Shown piece after piece: positions 11,128-23,394 of a stretch of 64,000 bases of DNA (position 1 is the first letter of the stretch; each line of letters begins with the position of its first letter). The translations under genes and the position numbers were made by a program. The notes under the pieces are model-generated. The model did not search any database, was not told the origin of the DNA, and worked only from the letters and a program-made list of their open reading frames with translations. The DNA is from Styela clava (taxonomy: Eukaryota > Chordata > Ascidiacea > Stolidobranchia > Styelidae), in NCBI RefSeq assembly GCF_964204865.1, contig NC_135259.1, forward strand, positions 19,478,974 through 19,542,973, in the 5' to 3' direction.

Positions 11128-11434
11128 ATGAGAATATCGGTCGGGAAGACTTATCGATCGAAACTGCGGTTTCGATTGATGACTCTGTAGTGACACCGCG
11201 TGTCCCATCACTAATAATTAAAAACTCGCTGATTATACGACATAATTCACGCAAAATCATATGTCGGACCAGAACCCTATTGATTTTGGATGAATTATGT
11301 CGTATAATTAGTGAGTTATTAATTAACTAGTGATGGGACACAAGGTGTCGTCACTATGGAGTAAGAACGCTGTTTTGGGGGACCCTCTAACTTTCGATCG
11401 ATAAGTCTTCGGTTTCTGACCGATATCTCGTTTT
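11128..11434. mobile_element. Repeat family 1, two halves in inverted arrangement
   Basis: The left half starts GAGAATATCGGTCGGGAAGA. The right half ends CTTCGGTTTCTGACCGATATCTCG, its inverse. The two arms also share ACTCGCTGATTATACGACATAATTC and its complement around a centre near 11270. This differs from the other copies, which are one-directional. Its right end lies within a few bases of the broken end of kelch copy C. Confidence 0.75.
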
Positions 11435-11436
11435 TA

Positions 11437-11563
11437 CGTTGCGATGAACTGGGAATGATTTTCCAGCAAGTTGATTGTAAATTCAGAAATTTCCGCCATT
11501 TTTTTAATTAAAACGAGAATACTATTTGTGTAATTGGAGCTAACTGAAAGAGTTTGACTCGCC
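11437..11563 (-). pseudogene. BTB-kelch copy C, 5' remnant only
   Basis: The ATG at 11563-11561 opens a frame matching the first about 40 residues of the family (MASQTLSVSSNYTNSILV; later a shifted version of the PVHRNV region). Homology stops at 11437, where repeat family 1 begins. The rest of the gene is absent. Upstream sequence to about 12060 resembles the flanks of the other copies, so a full gene unit was probably present once. Confidence 0.8.
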
Positions 11564-12060
11564 ATTTTGTATTTACGGCTACTACATCCGCATTAACTCA
11601 AAACTAAAATATTTTGATATAAAAATTTTCTGCAAAACACTACGTACTTATTATTAGATTTTGCATACCGGTATATATATATTTACGACATATATAAGGA
11701 TATTACGAGTCTGATTGTGTTAAAAAGGAATTGAGGTTTTCAATATATATTATTATTATATGTCTTGTTGCTGATCAATCTCCACTATTACGCTCTCTGA
11801 AAAGTAGAATATTCAATAATTGCCCAAAACGTTAACTTCGAGTGAAATTGAGCGCCTCGTAATTACTATCACACGTCATAAATAAAATATCCGTGACCAT
11901 TTTTGCCCGAGCTGATTTCCTAGTACAATAACAGACTAATCTGCTGAATTTGCGAAAAGTTCTCACACGATATCCATGCAATTCCAACGCTAAAATTTAA
12001 TGAGGTAGAACTTCCGTTCTGTGGAATTCACGCCGTCCTAACTGTTATACTGTCAATAAA
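11564..12060 (-). repeat. Upstream flank of remnant C
   Basis: It contains GTACAATAACAGACTAATCTG..GGAATTCACGCCGTCCTAACTGTT, which parallels 10430-10565 upstream of copy B. No gene is seen. It supports the view that C was a complete duplicated unit. Confidence 0.5.
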
Positions 12061-13949
12061 AGATGGCACTCTGTACACACTGTATGTCCTATTCAATCGA
12101 ACAATGTCAGACCAATTCGCCTTTTGTAAATACGCGAAACAAAGGTATCGTAATAATTATCCTTTTGAAGTCGGCGTTAAAGATCGCGCAGAAACAATAC
12201 TCGACATTAAGGCGACAAACACTAAATGTCAAATTTCCAATGTTACTAATGCTTTATATTGCAAACCATAACAACACGTGAAACAAAAACGCTCTAGTGT
12301 GCAATGATTAGGGGGCAAATTATGCGACACATCAAAATAAACATCAGTAGTTATCACAATTCGTCTTTTAGTAACATTACTATTGGACACGAAGTCGACT
12401 CATGGATGTTTTGTTATTATGTATTTGGTATTCTTTTTCTTGTTGTGGAAAACTCGCTTTTCTCCTCAATTCAACGTTTACCAACGGGGGGATAATTCCG
12501 CCCCAGTGAGGAATTTTGTCGTTTGGGGGGCGAATTCTGCTGCTTTATATTTCGAGTAGTATTTCTGCTATTCTTTATTATTAATATAATACTTATTTAT
12601 GAACACATTATGAAGTACTTTAAATGTACAATAGCGAGATTGAAAAGAGAGGAATTTAACGACAAAGTTTGATTACAGGACTAATAGCTTTGAAATTCCC
12701 AATTGTAAGAAGATTGTTGTCACTAGAAGTCTATTATTACTTTTACATAACTATAGGATTCGTTATTTACTTTGGTGTAGTAAAAAATTACTTGTAGCGG
12801 TTCCGCGACCGATTAACGAGGACGAGAGTTTTTAATAAGCTACAATAAGGATACTGATGCTGTAAAAGTTTTGATACTACAGCTGTGACTTGAATCATTT
12901 GGTTTTTTGATTCACTCCATGTATGATCGTCAAATAACACGGGGTAGGACAGCGCGGGTATCGGTACTGGTTGTTAATTACGGTACCTGTTCCACGGTCC
13001 TAGCTCAAAATGTGATTTTTCGGGAAATTACGGATAAATATTTGTTCTGATCTTTGTGTTTTTATAATTCAGAATTGATTAAACGTTTTTCAAATAAAAT
13101 TCTACTCCAACCCTAAATATATGTAGCCACTGCCGTGGACATATACATTAAAAGTATTTAGTTTAAATATTGATATAGTGTGATCTAATCGACTCGATTG
13201 GTCTATTCCTTCACTCCCTTATTGAGCCCCAAAGTCGACTCGATTGGTCTATTCCTTCACTCCCTTATTGAGCCCCAAAGTCGATTGTGAATATTTATTT
13301 TAGAAAAGCTTTACAGTTTTTCCTAATTGTAGTGTATTAAAAGTCTTTTATTCGGATTTTAAAATAGATTTGCCCATTAGCTTTAATTGATTGAAAAAAT
13401 GTTTCAACTACTTATTCATATCCAAATATGTTTTGAGTGTCGGAGGCGTCAACGCATAAATTTACTGTCAAATTAGGAAGTTTTTAAAAAATCTTTTTTT
13501 GAGTCAAATTTTTCCGTTTTGGGATCATATTGGCATTTTTCGTTTTTTATTTCTCATTGTCGAATTGAAATTATTTCGTTCGAATACAGATATATACTTT
13601 TGTCTAATTTGGGTATTTGAACGGAAATTTGTTTGACTTTTCATTGATATCAAAAATATCGTTTGATCCCCAACGACCGATCATCATGTTTCGACCTTTA
13701 GAACGACCCGAGAATTTTAGTTTATTTTTCCTTTTTTTGTTTGTTACATAAAATGTATTTCTTTCACCGCACATATCTGTTTGAAATATTATTAAAATAT
13801 ATATTGCGAGATTTATGTAAACATTCATTCCGTCGCAAAATCGTCGTACTAATACAGCGAAATGCCCTTTGTTCTTATCACGACGGGCTCAATTAATCAA
13901 ACGGGTGTAATAGTGGACGAACGAATTGTAAATTATGCCAAGGTATACA
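12061..13949. other. Intergenic at the centre of the inverted kelch array
   Basis: AT-rich with no recognisable gene. Short frames (for example 12063-12281 and 13604-13828) lack motifs. It holds one exact 46-base tandem duplication, listed separately. This is about where the orientation of kelch copies switches from minus to plus. Confidence 0.5.
13189..13280 (+). repeat. Exact 46-base tandem duplication
   Basis: The unit TCGACTCGATTGGTCTATTC..GAGCCCCAAAG occurs twice back to back (13189-13234 and 13235-13280) with no difference that I can see, implying a recent event. Confidence 0.9.
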
Positions 13950-14960
13950 AGGACATTATTATTTCGGCATCTGCTGCATTTTGTATCAATAATGAAATCC
14001 TCCTTTAAAGTAAAGTAACGAGCCAGTAAAGGAAAGTAAACGCGCGGGTAACTATTGAATTAGAGTGGGATATACAGAATTCTTATGTATCAAGTTTTTT
14101 TTATTACTACCAAAGTGGCTGGGGTGTAAGTTGTACTACAGTTTACACTTTACAGCAGGGGTCGGCAACCTTTTGTCGCTCGCGGGCCAAAATAAAGGTT
14201 GCAAGTCATTGGCGGGTCGCACATATCTTTAGAAAGTTGAAAACCGAACGGATGATACTTTTTATATTAAAAATCAAGCAGTGACATTGCATTGCATCTC
14301 AAAAAATTCCATTTGAAGATTCTCGGCACCATTGAACCCTTTGCACTTGGCATCAACTTTTTTGCGTTTGTTGCCATTTGTCTAATTATAATTAAATTAT
14401 GAGCTAATTAAACGAGTAATTGTGAATTTTATCTATGTTAGATTATGATATAATTTAGTCTAAACGTGTCTCGCAATGAATTCTGTTACGTAAAGAATAT
14501 AATCGTTAAAACAGCTGTTTTGTTACTATAATTCAGTGGTGCGTCGCGGGCCGGATTGTATTACTCCGCGGGCTGTAGGTTGCCGACCCCTGCATTACAG
14601 GATCACAACTACAGAAGGCCAATTTCATGTATGACATAATAGTCTTTGGTCACTTCAGGATTTGCGTATTTCGATGAAAGTTGTCTCAAAGTAAACTGAT
14701 GAGTCTGCAGAATAAGTATTCTCAATAAAAAGACTGATCAAACCATGTATTGAATATAGCTGCTGTTAAAAATATGAAGCAGTAGAACAGACAAGGCGAA
14801 GGGAATTCAATACAATTGAAGTTTCCAACAGATTAAATTTTAGCTTTGAAATTTCGTCGGCATCCTTCCATTGTGTCATAAGTTTGTAACTAGTCGCTAA
14901 TACGGTGAACTGGTTCATTATTTAACTAGCCAGGCAGACAGCTTGTTCAGTGAACCCTGA
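13950..14960 (+). repeat. Kelch-cluster upstream segment before copy D
   Basis: It is similar to 19690-20475 and, inverted, to 10410-11000. Shared strings include TTATTTCGGCATC, ATGTATGACATAATAGTCTTTGGT, TTTCCAACAGATT and CTAGCCAGGCAGACA. It is interrupted by the hAT element at 14156-14592, which is absent from the other copies. Confidence 0.7.
14156..14592. mobile_element. hAT-type MITE
   Basis: Termini are CAGGGGTCGGCAACCTTTTG and ..AGGTTGCCGACCCCTG. The flanks are CTTTACAG (14148-14155) and CATTACAG (14593-14600), 7 of 8 identical. It belongs to the same family as 52726-52991 and is non-coding. Confidence 0.9.
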
Positions 14961-15114
14961 ATCCCATCCACTGGTGTAATTAAACGGTATTAAATGCGAG
15001 GCGCTTTTTTGTGTGATAAATTAACGTGAGTCGATATTATTCAATTCAATTTTGGGAAACGTAATGGAGGATATCTACGAAACGGATATTTTGTACAAAG
15101 CCCCCGTCACTAAT

Positions 15115-15910
15115 CAAAAATTGTGAGATTTAGTAAAACATTCCCGCTACGTTTTAAAATAACAAATTAGTAATTATCCAGTTAAGGTTCGGAATAATTT
15201 GATAATTTGAATATCCAATGCAATCTGTATTCCTAGCCCTCGCTTCAACCCTAAATTGATAATTACTTTTTTTCATCTTATACGGTGGCGGGAGGGTTTT
15301 TGACGGAGGCTTTGAACAAAAGACGCTTGATATTAGGTATTATCATACTGTCACCAATGCGGATTATAAATATTTCATTCCGACATTGTTGTTTGAGCAT
15401 AGTGAATTAATTGTATTGCTCACGAAATGAGCAAATATTTAGTTAGGTAAATACACCGATAACAACTTTATATTTATGCCTTGATATAAAATCTAAACAA
15501 TAAGAAACAGTGTTGCGCAGGAAATGTCGAGATTCGTGGAAACAATCCCGCCACGTTTTAAAATAACGAATTAGTAATTAGTACAGTTATGGTTCGGAAT
15601 GATTTGAATCTGCATTCCTCGCTCCCACTCTAACTAGATAATTACTAGTTTTTTTTTTCTTTTTAATTTGTGCGATGGCGGGAGAGTTTTTGTCGGAGAC
15701 TTAGAACAAAAGACGCTTGATATTAGGTATTATCATACTGTCACCAATGTGGATTATAAACAATGAGTTCCGACATTCTTGCTTGCGGACAGTGAATTAA
15801 TTTTATGCCTCGGGAAATGAGCAAATATTTAGTTAGGTAAATACACTGATAACAATTTTATATTTATGCCTTGATGTAAAATCTGATAATAAAAAGTGTT
15901 TCGCGGAAAA
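15115..15910 (+). repeat. Tandem duplication of promoter-proximal DNA before copy D (about 400-base unit)
   Basis: Unit 1 (about 15115-15517) and unit 2 (about 15518-15910) share CCCGC(T/C)ACGTTTTAAAATAAC, GGCGGGAG(G/A)GTTTTTG, AGACGCTTGATATTAGGTAT and TTAGTTAGGTAAATACAC in the same order. Matching landmarks are offset by 390-403 bases. Each unit contains its own ATATTTATGCCTTGAT TATA-like block. Confidence 0.85.
15856..15866 (+). promoter_or_regulatory. TATA-like element before copy D
   Basis: ATTTTATATTTATGCCTTGA lies about 110 bases before the ATG at 15972, with the same sequence and spacing as in copies B and E. A second version lies in the upstream duplicate near 15465. Confidence 0.5.
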
Positions 15911-15971
15911 TTTTTGGTATTTAAATGTTTCAGTTTTAAGTTGAGGTGCGTTTATTGGCTGTGAATACAAA

Positions 15972-17974
15972 ATGGCGACACAAACTCTTTCAGCTGGCGC
16001 CAACTACTCGAAGAGAATTCTTGTTTCAATCAGAGAAATGAAGGAAACTTCTGACTTTGCAATCAAAATGAACGGCAAAGATTTTCCAGTCCATCGCAAC
16101 GTAATATCAGCTGCATCAAGCTATTTTAGAGCGATGTTTTCAAGCAACATGAAGGAAGCCCAACAAGGTTTCACTGACATGAAAACTATAAAGCCCTCTA
16201 TAATGAAGAAGTGTATCGACTTCATGTATACCGGTGAAGTCAAAGTGAAAATAGAGGAAATTCAAGATATTCTGCACGCATCAAATTTTTTGCAGTTGGA
16301 TGCATTGACTGAACTTTCCTTTGAATATCTACAAGAGAATCTCTCGGTGAACAATTGCCTTGTTGCGATATACCTAGCCAAACTTTATGATCGAGAGTTA
16401 ATTTACTGAACATAGCCGAAAAAATAGTTTATGATAAATTTGAAGAAGTGGTTTCTACAGACACTTTTGCATCCATTTCATATGAGGACTTCGTTCGTTA
16501 TTTTTCCAAAGCAGATGTGAAACATGGAATAAAATGGAAAGCAGCAGTTACATGGCTTTCAATTCGACAAGAAGAAGTGGAACGTACTCTGCCAACGCTA
16601 TTGAATTCGATCAAAAACATCCCGGCCAATTTTTTTCTCGAAACGATTCTTAATGAACCAATGGTGTTCAACAACAAACAGTTAGTTCATTATATAGTTG
16701 GACTTTTACTATCAAGCATTGAAGAAATTATAAAGAATATTAGTCTCGAAAACTTCATGAATATGAGAAAAACCTTGAAAACACAAAAGTTAAAAATAGA
16801 AGGACAAGTTGCAAAAGTGATGAATGACTTTATGGCGGGAAGGTTTGAACAGCTTGTCGAGAGAGATGATTTCGTCGAGTTAAATAAAGAAGAAATCCTT
16901 TTATTGTTTCAATCCCCGAGAATTAAATGTTCGTCCGAGAGAATCAAGTGGGATGCAGCTTTGAAATGGTCTAAGAATCAACCAAACAGTAAAAAAGTAT
17001 TTCCAAAATTATTTAAATCAATAAAACTTGATGATCTTTCACTGGATTTCATCGGGAAAATTGTTCGAACTGAACCACTCGTCAGAAATTCTCATGAATG
17101 TACCGTTATGTTGATGGATGCATTCTCTGCACACGGGAGCGTTTCAAAGCAGCCCAGCGCTGCAGCATCACCCAGAAGAAATCTAGATCAGCACATTGTC
17201 TTTTTAGACAAGCAAAATGGTCACATTAATACTTGGATCATTTCAAAGAAAACTTGGCATCAACTACCCAAAGTAAAAGAAGGCGACGACATGCAGATTG
17301 TTGATGTCAAAAACGATCTGTATGTATTAAGCGGATCTGATCTATTTCACTGGGTAGGGAATGATACTTCCTGGTCATTGAAGACCAACAAAGAATGCAA
17401 ATCTGGATATCGTAAACTAGTCGCTTTTCAAGGCAACATATATCTAGTACAAAGAAAATTCATGCAGTGCTATGATCCTATCCCAAATAATTTCAAAGAC
17501 AATTTACCAGGATGTACATTGAATTATGGGTTTTGTGCAGTGGCAACGAGCGCTTGCATTTATGCCATGGGTGGACTCTATTCAGATCAAAGAGTAGAAA
17601 GATTTAATCCAGATACAAAAACTTGGTCAAGACTTTCTCAAATGCGAAATCCAAGACGCCACGCAACAGCTGTTGAATTCAACGGAAAAATTTATGTTAT
17701 CGGGGGCTTTGATGGACATCGTGTATCCAACTCTGTTGAAAGTTATAACTTCGAAACCAACACATGGACGAGAGTAGCAAGGATGTGCGTTCCCCGATTG
17801 GATCTCTTCGCCTTTGTGGATGATAAAAGCATATTTGCAGTAGGTGGAGAAAATGTTGATGGCGTTATAAACTCCGCTGAGGTCTACGACCCGAATTCAA
17901 ACCATTGGTCAACATTACAAATAGATGGGCTTCCAACGAAAGGTTCGCTTACAGGCTGTGTTTACTATATGTAA
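15972..17974 (+). pseudogene. BTB-kelch copy D, frameshifted
   Basis: It is homologous over its full length to copies B and E, but the first frame stops at 16409 after 145 residues, just past the BTB domain. A 2-base GA insertion in GATCGAGAGTTAATT (about 16393-16396) breaks the frame relative to GATCGAGTTAATT in the other copies. Downstream a 508-residue frame (16448-17974) carries both BACK-like domains and all kelch blades without further damage. The break is therefore probably recent or polymorphic. As it stands, translation would give a BTB-only protein. Assembly error is possible. Confidence 0.88.
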
Positions 17975-19689
17975 AATGTTAACATTTCCAATGAATTAAC
18001 GCAAAATAACGTTATGCACGTAACTCAGATCGTTACTGGTTAGCAATGTAATACAGCCGAGTGAGTTCCGGGACTCTATGTTCTACTGCTCTGCCCTTCA
18101 TATGCATTCTCAGAATGTGATTTAATAATCGACTGAAGTCGCTGAAGAGTTAAATTTTTTTAAACTCGTTATATTCTATTATTATTCTAGCATATTACTA
18201 TATTATATCTCACATTGATTAGTAAACATATATACTAATATGATAATCAATTCTAAAAACTATCATAAGTGTAGATTTAAAACCCCTTGGAACCTGAATC
18301 TAATAATATTGTTTGGCAATGTTTTCTTGAATGGGGTACTGCGCAAAAAACAAGGACCGTTCTGCAGCCATGGGGGAACAACTAGCCTCCCTTTTGTTAG
18401 CTCATAAACTGCGGTTGCCATGGTTACCCCGCCTGTCGTGTCTGGAGTCGTTTGCGTATTGTCAATGTGTTTTCGGCATGCCTAAAAATAAACTACTAAC
18501 TAGCATAATCAGACATTACCAATTTTTCATGTGTGTTCCTTGAGCTATCCGCTTATTTAATATCTACTATACAATATAATTTTGTTTATTTCCTAATGTT
18601 TGTTTTTATACGTTGCTCCCGTGCGCAGATTTACCAAGCTACAAACGCATTTCTGTGGAATTCTGTCCCTTCATATTGTTAGATCTCAAGGTATAATGAA
18701 CTCAGTGAATTTGTTTACTTCTGGGTCATCACAATTGAATTGATTTGGATTTTATACAATAGCCTGGCATGTGTTATTTCACTAGAAAATATGTTACAGC
18801 AAAAGGTCCGCCGCAGAGATCGAGTATACCTTGACCTCGATTTGTTAAATTTACCCTAGTTTCGAATATTGCAATGTTATTCTTTGTAAATATGGGTATG
18901 TATTTGCACCAGTGCAGCGTTTGCCGAATCCACCGTCACCATCACATTGCAGTGCGATTTTGAACTCAAACCAAAGTGTTTATTAATCAATATATCCTCA
19001 CATGCGGGATTGGGTTAAATGATAATAGTGGTTCCATACGTATCAGTGGCTGTCATCAAAGAGAAACGCTTGTTCGAAGTGAAAACACAATAAAATGTTA
19101 CTGACACGTACAGGTTCCATTGTTTGCGACAACCACTAGTAAATATGTATTCACTCGATACTTTTATCGCATATATACGTATGTTCCACGTATTCAATGA
19201 AACACTGATCACACGAATATCGGCCCTTCACGACAGATGTAGCAGTACCTCATAACAGTACAATTGAATGATCTCTGGTTTTGAGTCAAAGTGTAGCCGT
19301 TTTCTAGTTAAAATCTATCTCGGCAAATAGACAGAATAGCAAACAGCATTGGGTATTACGCTAACAACATAGTATACTCGGAGATATTATTACATTAATT
19401 GAGTTTGGCGTTTTCTTACATAATGAATTGCACAGTTTGCAATAAAGAATCTATCTAAGGAAATCGAAATGATGTATAATAAAATGTTTTTGAAATTCTG
19501 TTGCGATAAATTAAATATAGTTTAAAAGATGAGAGCAAATATAAACCACCTGACTTATATCATCATATATATCGCGTTACTAAATAACTGTATTATTTGC
19601 GCACATCAACTGAATTGCGCTTAGCGCAATGGTTTAAGTGGTGCTCTTGTAGAAAACTTTCCTCCAAAAAGAAGACTCGTCGAAAGAAA
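17975..19689. other. Downstream flank of copy D
   Basis: I see no recognisable gene. TTAGATCTCAAGGTATAATGAACTCAGTGAA at about 18680-18710 matches the DNA flanking the element 26785-28238 downstream of copy E, and so preserves the pre-insertion site. The segment 18300-18540 has a short frame with no recognisable motif. Confidence 0.55.
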
Positions 19690-20475
19690 CATGAAAAAAA
19701 AATTGTAAACAGTATTATATATTATGCAAGGGTATTGTTATTTCGGCATCACCGGCATTTTAAAAAATATTAAATACTTGCGCAAAGTAAACTTACGAGC
19801 CCGTAAATGTAATTAAACGAGCGAGTAAACATTGACGCATAAAGGGGTATACAGAGAGGTAGCATTTTGTTGTATCAAGATTGCCTATTACTGCCAAAGT
19901 AGCTGGGATGTTGTACGACAGTTTACTAAACACAAGGACAATACCATGTATGACATAATAGTCTTTGGTTACTCCAGGATTTTGTTTATTTCGATGCAAG
20001 TTGGCTCATAGTCAAGTGTCGAGTCTGCAGCTTGTATTACTAATACAGCGTGTATTATTAATAAAAAGACCGATCAAACATGTATTTTATTCGAGTTGTT
20101 GTTAAAATATGATGGAAACGGTTGAGTTGACATTGCCAGTACAACAGGGTGAAGTGAATTCCATACATCTGAAATTTCCAACAGATTGAATTTTTAACTT
20201 TTGAATTTCGACACTAATTCCGTTATTGTGTACTCCCGTAGTATGTGTACCTGGTTAGGGTTGGACCATAATTTTATTCCGATTTTCTTTATTATAGTTC
20301 TATTACAAGTTGGGGGACTGTCTCTGTTAGCCAAGTGAATGTCCCCCATGTCCATAGGTTTCAGTCTCTTTACACAACTTGATGTGAAATAGGCGAACAA
20401 AATTAGTTACCTCCATATTGGTACACATACTTCTGGAGCGCCCGTTATTGTACTAGCCAGGCAGACAATATTCTA
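19690..20475 (+). repeat. Kelch-cluster upstream segment before copy E
   Basis: Similar to 13950-14960 (TTATTTCGGCATCACC, ATGTATGACATAATAGTCTTTGGT, TTTCCAACAGATTGAA, CTAGCCAGGCAGACA). A family-2 MITE (20230-20442) is inserted in it and is absent from the homologous place near 14880. Confidence 0.7.
20230..20442 (+). mobile_element. Family-2 MITE with perfect 9-base target duplication
   Basis: It is flanked by CGTTATTGT at 20221-20229 and 20443-20451. It runs from GTACTCCCGTAGTATGTGTA to TACACATACTTCTGGAGCGCC. This is a good reference copy: the terminal inverted repeats are about 23 bases long and the interior has no coding capacity. Confidence 0.9.
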
Positions 20476-20603
20476 TATAATAGGACATGTCACAATAGTT
20501 AAATATATTATTAGAATGCGAACAAATTACATAAACTTTTAAGTGTAATAGCTTTTCTCTGTTTTCGTGCTTTTCCAATGTTTATACAATTTTTTCGGTG
20601 CTA

Positions 20604-20712
20604 ACGAAGTATGTGCACCAAGATGGCGCACAACCTGAACCTAGTATGTGTACCAGTATGGAGTTATCAGGTTGTGCGCCATCTTGGTACACATACTTCT
20701 GGAGCGCCCCTT
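20604..20712. mobile_element. Foldback MITE (about 109 bp)
   Basis: The arms ACCAAGATGGCGCACAACCTGAAC and CAGGTTGTGCGCCATCTTGGT are perfectly complementary over 20 bases and more. Outer ends are GAAGTATGTGC and CATACTTCTGGAGCGCC. Confidence 0.8.
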
Positions 20713-20725
20713 CTTCAATATGAAA

Positions 20726-20762
20726 ATACGAGATAGCGATCGGAGACCGCCGACTTATCGAT
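20726..20762 (+). mobile_element. Repeat family 1, end fragment
   Basis: Only the first about 35 bases remain (ACGAGATAGCGATCGGAGACCG..GACTTATCGAT). Confidence 0.5.
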
Positions 20763-21066
20763 ATTCCGCACGTTCAATATTTTACTCGACAATTTTGGCG
20801 GAGTACGATTTCACATGACTTATTTTCGTAAATTGTGCTTTATTGGTTGGCCACATTCTAAATAATTTAACCTGCTGAAACACACAGAACTGGATCGTTT
20901 TGATCAGTTTTCAGCCAATAGTCAATTTACCACCAAAAATGGCGCCAACTATCCTATATTTTGTGTCAAGTACAACGGCGCTAACCGCAATTGCGACGGC
21001 TATTCAACCACAGCCAAGCGATATTTTGGTGAAGAATTAGATTTGGTTTCAGCCAATAGCCTATGC

Positions 21067-21902
21067 CAGAGGTCGGCAACCACCGGGTCGCGGCCCATCG
21101 CCGGTCCGCAGAAAGATTATTACCGGCCCGCTGTAAAGTGGCCGAATAGCGTACAAAGCCTTAATAACACCTTTACAAACCAGACAAAGACAACGCCTCT
21201 GAGCAGCATGTCTGACTTCACAAACGATTTCCACGTCAATAGCTATGGCTAAACATACATCAATAAAGCAATTCTCGTATAACTGGGTACCAAAATATCT
21301 GACGAAACTGAGAGTGTAGATATACCGGGAACATTATTCGCGAAGAAAAAATACTTTGTATTTTCAATATGGATTCATAGCAATAAGTGACACCAAAGAA
21401 ATTTGTCCAGTTTGTCATAATAAACACTTAAAATGACTTAAATGACGCAATGAATTCTTAGAAACTTTTTCGAACACTGCGATTGTCTCGTCGACGACGG
21501 GATTGCGCTATATAGGGCCGTTGACTCAAATTTCAAATGATAATGAGTTAAAGAGCATCTTTGCGAAATATACTTTGGCGGTTTTTTGGTCTATAATCTT
21601 ATATGAATACCCAGACGCATGCGACGCTTCTACCTTTGTCCTTATGTGAGGTCGGTGAGGTTTTCAATATTGACAACTACAAAAAGAAATACCAAAGTAG
21701 GCTGAACGTAAGAAACCCGTAACGTTTATCACTGTCAACTATGTCTCCATATTGGGATCAGTTAATGGTCAGCAAACAAATGCAGATTTCGCCATAAATA
21801 GCATCACCTTTGTTTTGAATATATTGTCAACACAAAGGTGGTCCGCCACAATTATTGTCAGGCTTTACCGGTCCATCACTTGAAAGAGGTTGCCGACCAC
21901 TG
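21067..21902. mobile_element. hAT-type element, about 840 bp
   Basis: Termini are CAGAGGTCGGCAACCACCGG and ..AGGTTGCCGACCACTG. The flanks GCCTATGC (21059-21066) and CCCTATGC (21903-21910) match at 7 of 8. It is longer than the MITEs and may be a decayed deletion derivative of a coding element, but I found no intact transposase frame. Confidence 0.85.
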
Positions 21903-21940
21903 CCCTATGCCATAGATCCTATGGCGAACGTCGACTATCC

Positions 21941-23146
21941 CAGTGATTTTCAACCTTTTTTGTATCGTGGAACACTTTTTTTAATCTAAAATTGTGGCGG
22001 AACACCAAACGAAATTTTGGGAAATAAACTATGTTATGCAATTAACTGACATCGATCATTTGGGAATAAAATAAATTAACGAAATTAATAATATAGCTTG
22101 TCAACTTTAGCTGGAGAAGACGTGACACATTCCGATTCAGAGCTACAAGAGTTAAAGTACGGTACAAAAAAATGTTTTTGCGAGTTTGCTTATGCTTACT
22201 ATGATTATCTAGAAACAGAAATGGTATTTTAATGTGATATTTGGGTCTGTTTCGATGAGTTTCAAATATTTTATTCTGGCTGTAATTGAGGAGAGACAAA
22301 CACGCAGCTCTTTCTCAACGGCTCTCGATTTCTCGCGTTTTCTCTCCGAGAAGGTCGGAGGTCGATTTGGAAATTAATAGAAACATTAAAAATTGGCAAC
22401 AAAGCAGTTTTTACTGTTAAATTTCGTAATAATCGCTACTTTTTTGCCCCCTGAACGTTTTCATATTACCGCCTTTGTTCTTGTGCGCAAGTATTAATTC
22501 TTGCCGATCGGCGGAGATCGAAGTTTCATATTTTGGTATAACTATATGCGTTCACATCGGCGACAGATGGTAATGACATTAAGAAGCGATTTTAAATTCC
22601 AACTCAATCTTATTCTGATTTTTATCGTTAATCACCTCAAGTTTTAACGTTTTCTTTTCCAACAAAACAATACCGCGACCATTATCATAGCTAGAATCGT
22701 TACCGGAAAATTCACAATTTTATTTACGGAATTTGCAAATTCAACACATCACTTGACGATTTTGATGATGCCACGCCCTAATTATTACTACAAGAAAAGC
22801 TTCAAAATGCAACGAATGTAATCAACTACGATGATGACCTCATTCATGGTCGAGTATAATGTTCACATTTTTGAAACATTATTTGGTCAAGAATGGAATG
22901 GATCACTGAAAATACACGCCGAGATATTAGAAAGTCCATTAAAAGAAAGTATGGCCTGTCATTTCTTCTCTGGTTACGAGTTTTTTATACCGACTTTTCA
23001 AAACTCTGACTCGCCATTTTCAAATCGACGCTATTTATATTATTCGAATGACGTCATAATACTTCAAAAAAGCAATTTTTCGCGGAACACCTGGAGGTCT
23101 CTCGCGGAACACCAGTGTTCCGCGGAACACCGGTTGAAAATCACTG
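21941..23146. mobile_element. hAT-type element with perfect 8-base target duplication, about 1.2 kb
   Basis: It is flanked by GACTATCC at 21933-21940 and 23147-23154. Ends are CAGTGATTTTCAACCTTTTT and ..CCGGTTGAAAATCACTG. The interior from about 22400 to 22990 resembles the interior of 26785-28238 (for example CCTCAAGTTTTAACGTTTT, AATCGTTACCG, ACAATTTTAT(T/C)TACGGAATTTGC) although the termini differ. A 116-codon frame at 22831 has no transposase motif that I recognise. Confidence 0.9.
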
Positions 23147-23394
23147 GACTATCCTATAGCTTGTGTCAAGTGCAAAGATAGTATACGACGGATGCGAGAC
23201 TATCCTATAGCCTTATAGCCGTTTGTGTCAAATGCAAAGATAGAATACGAAGGATGGTTCCGATTGGCTTTATCCAACGATTCCATTTCAGTGATGTCGA
23301 AGCGGCGTGTAACCAAAATACCTAAACGCTCAACATCGCAGACAGAGCAATGTTACGCACACACACACAATCGTACGAAAAAAGGGGATCCCCC

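Noticed and set aside
22831..23181. 116-codon frame inside a hAT element as transposase
   Set aside because: No catalytic or BED-finger motif was recognised; probably chance or a very decayed fragment.
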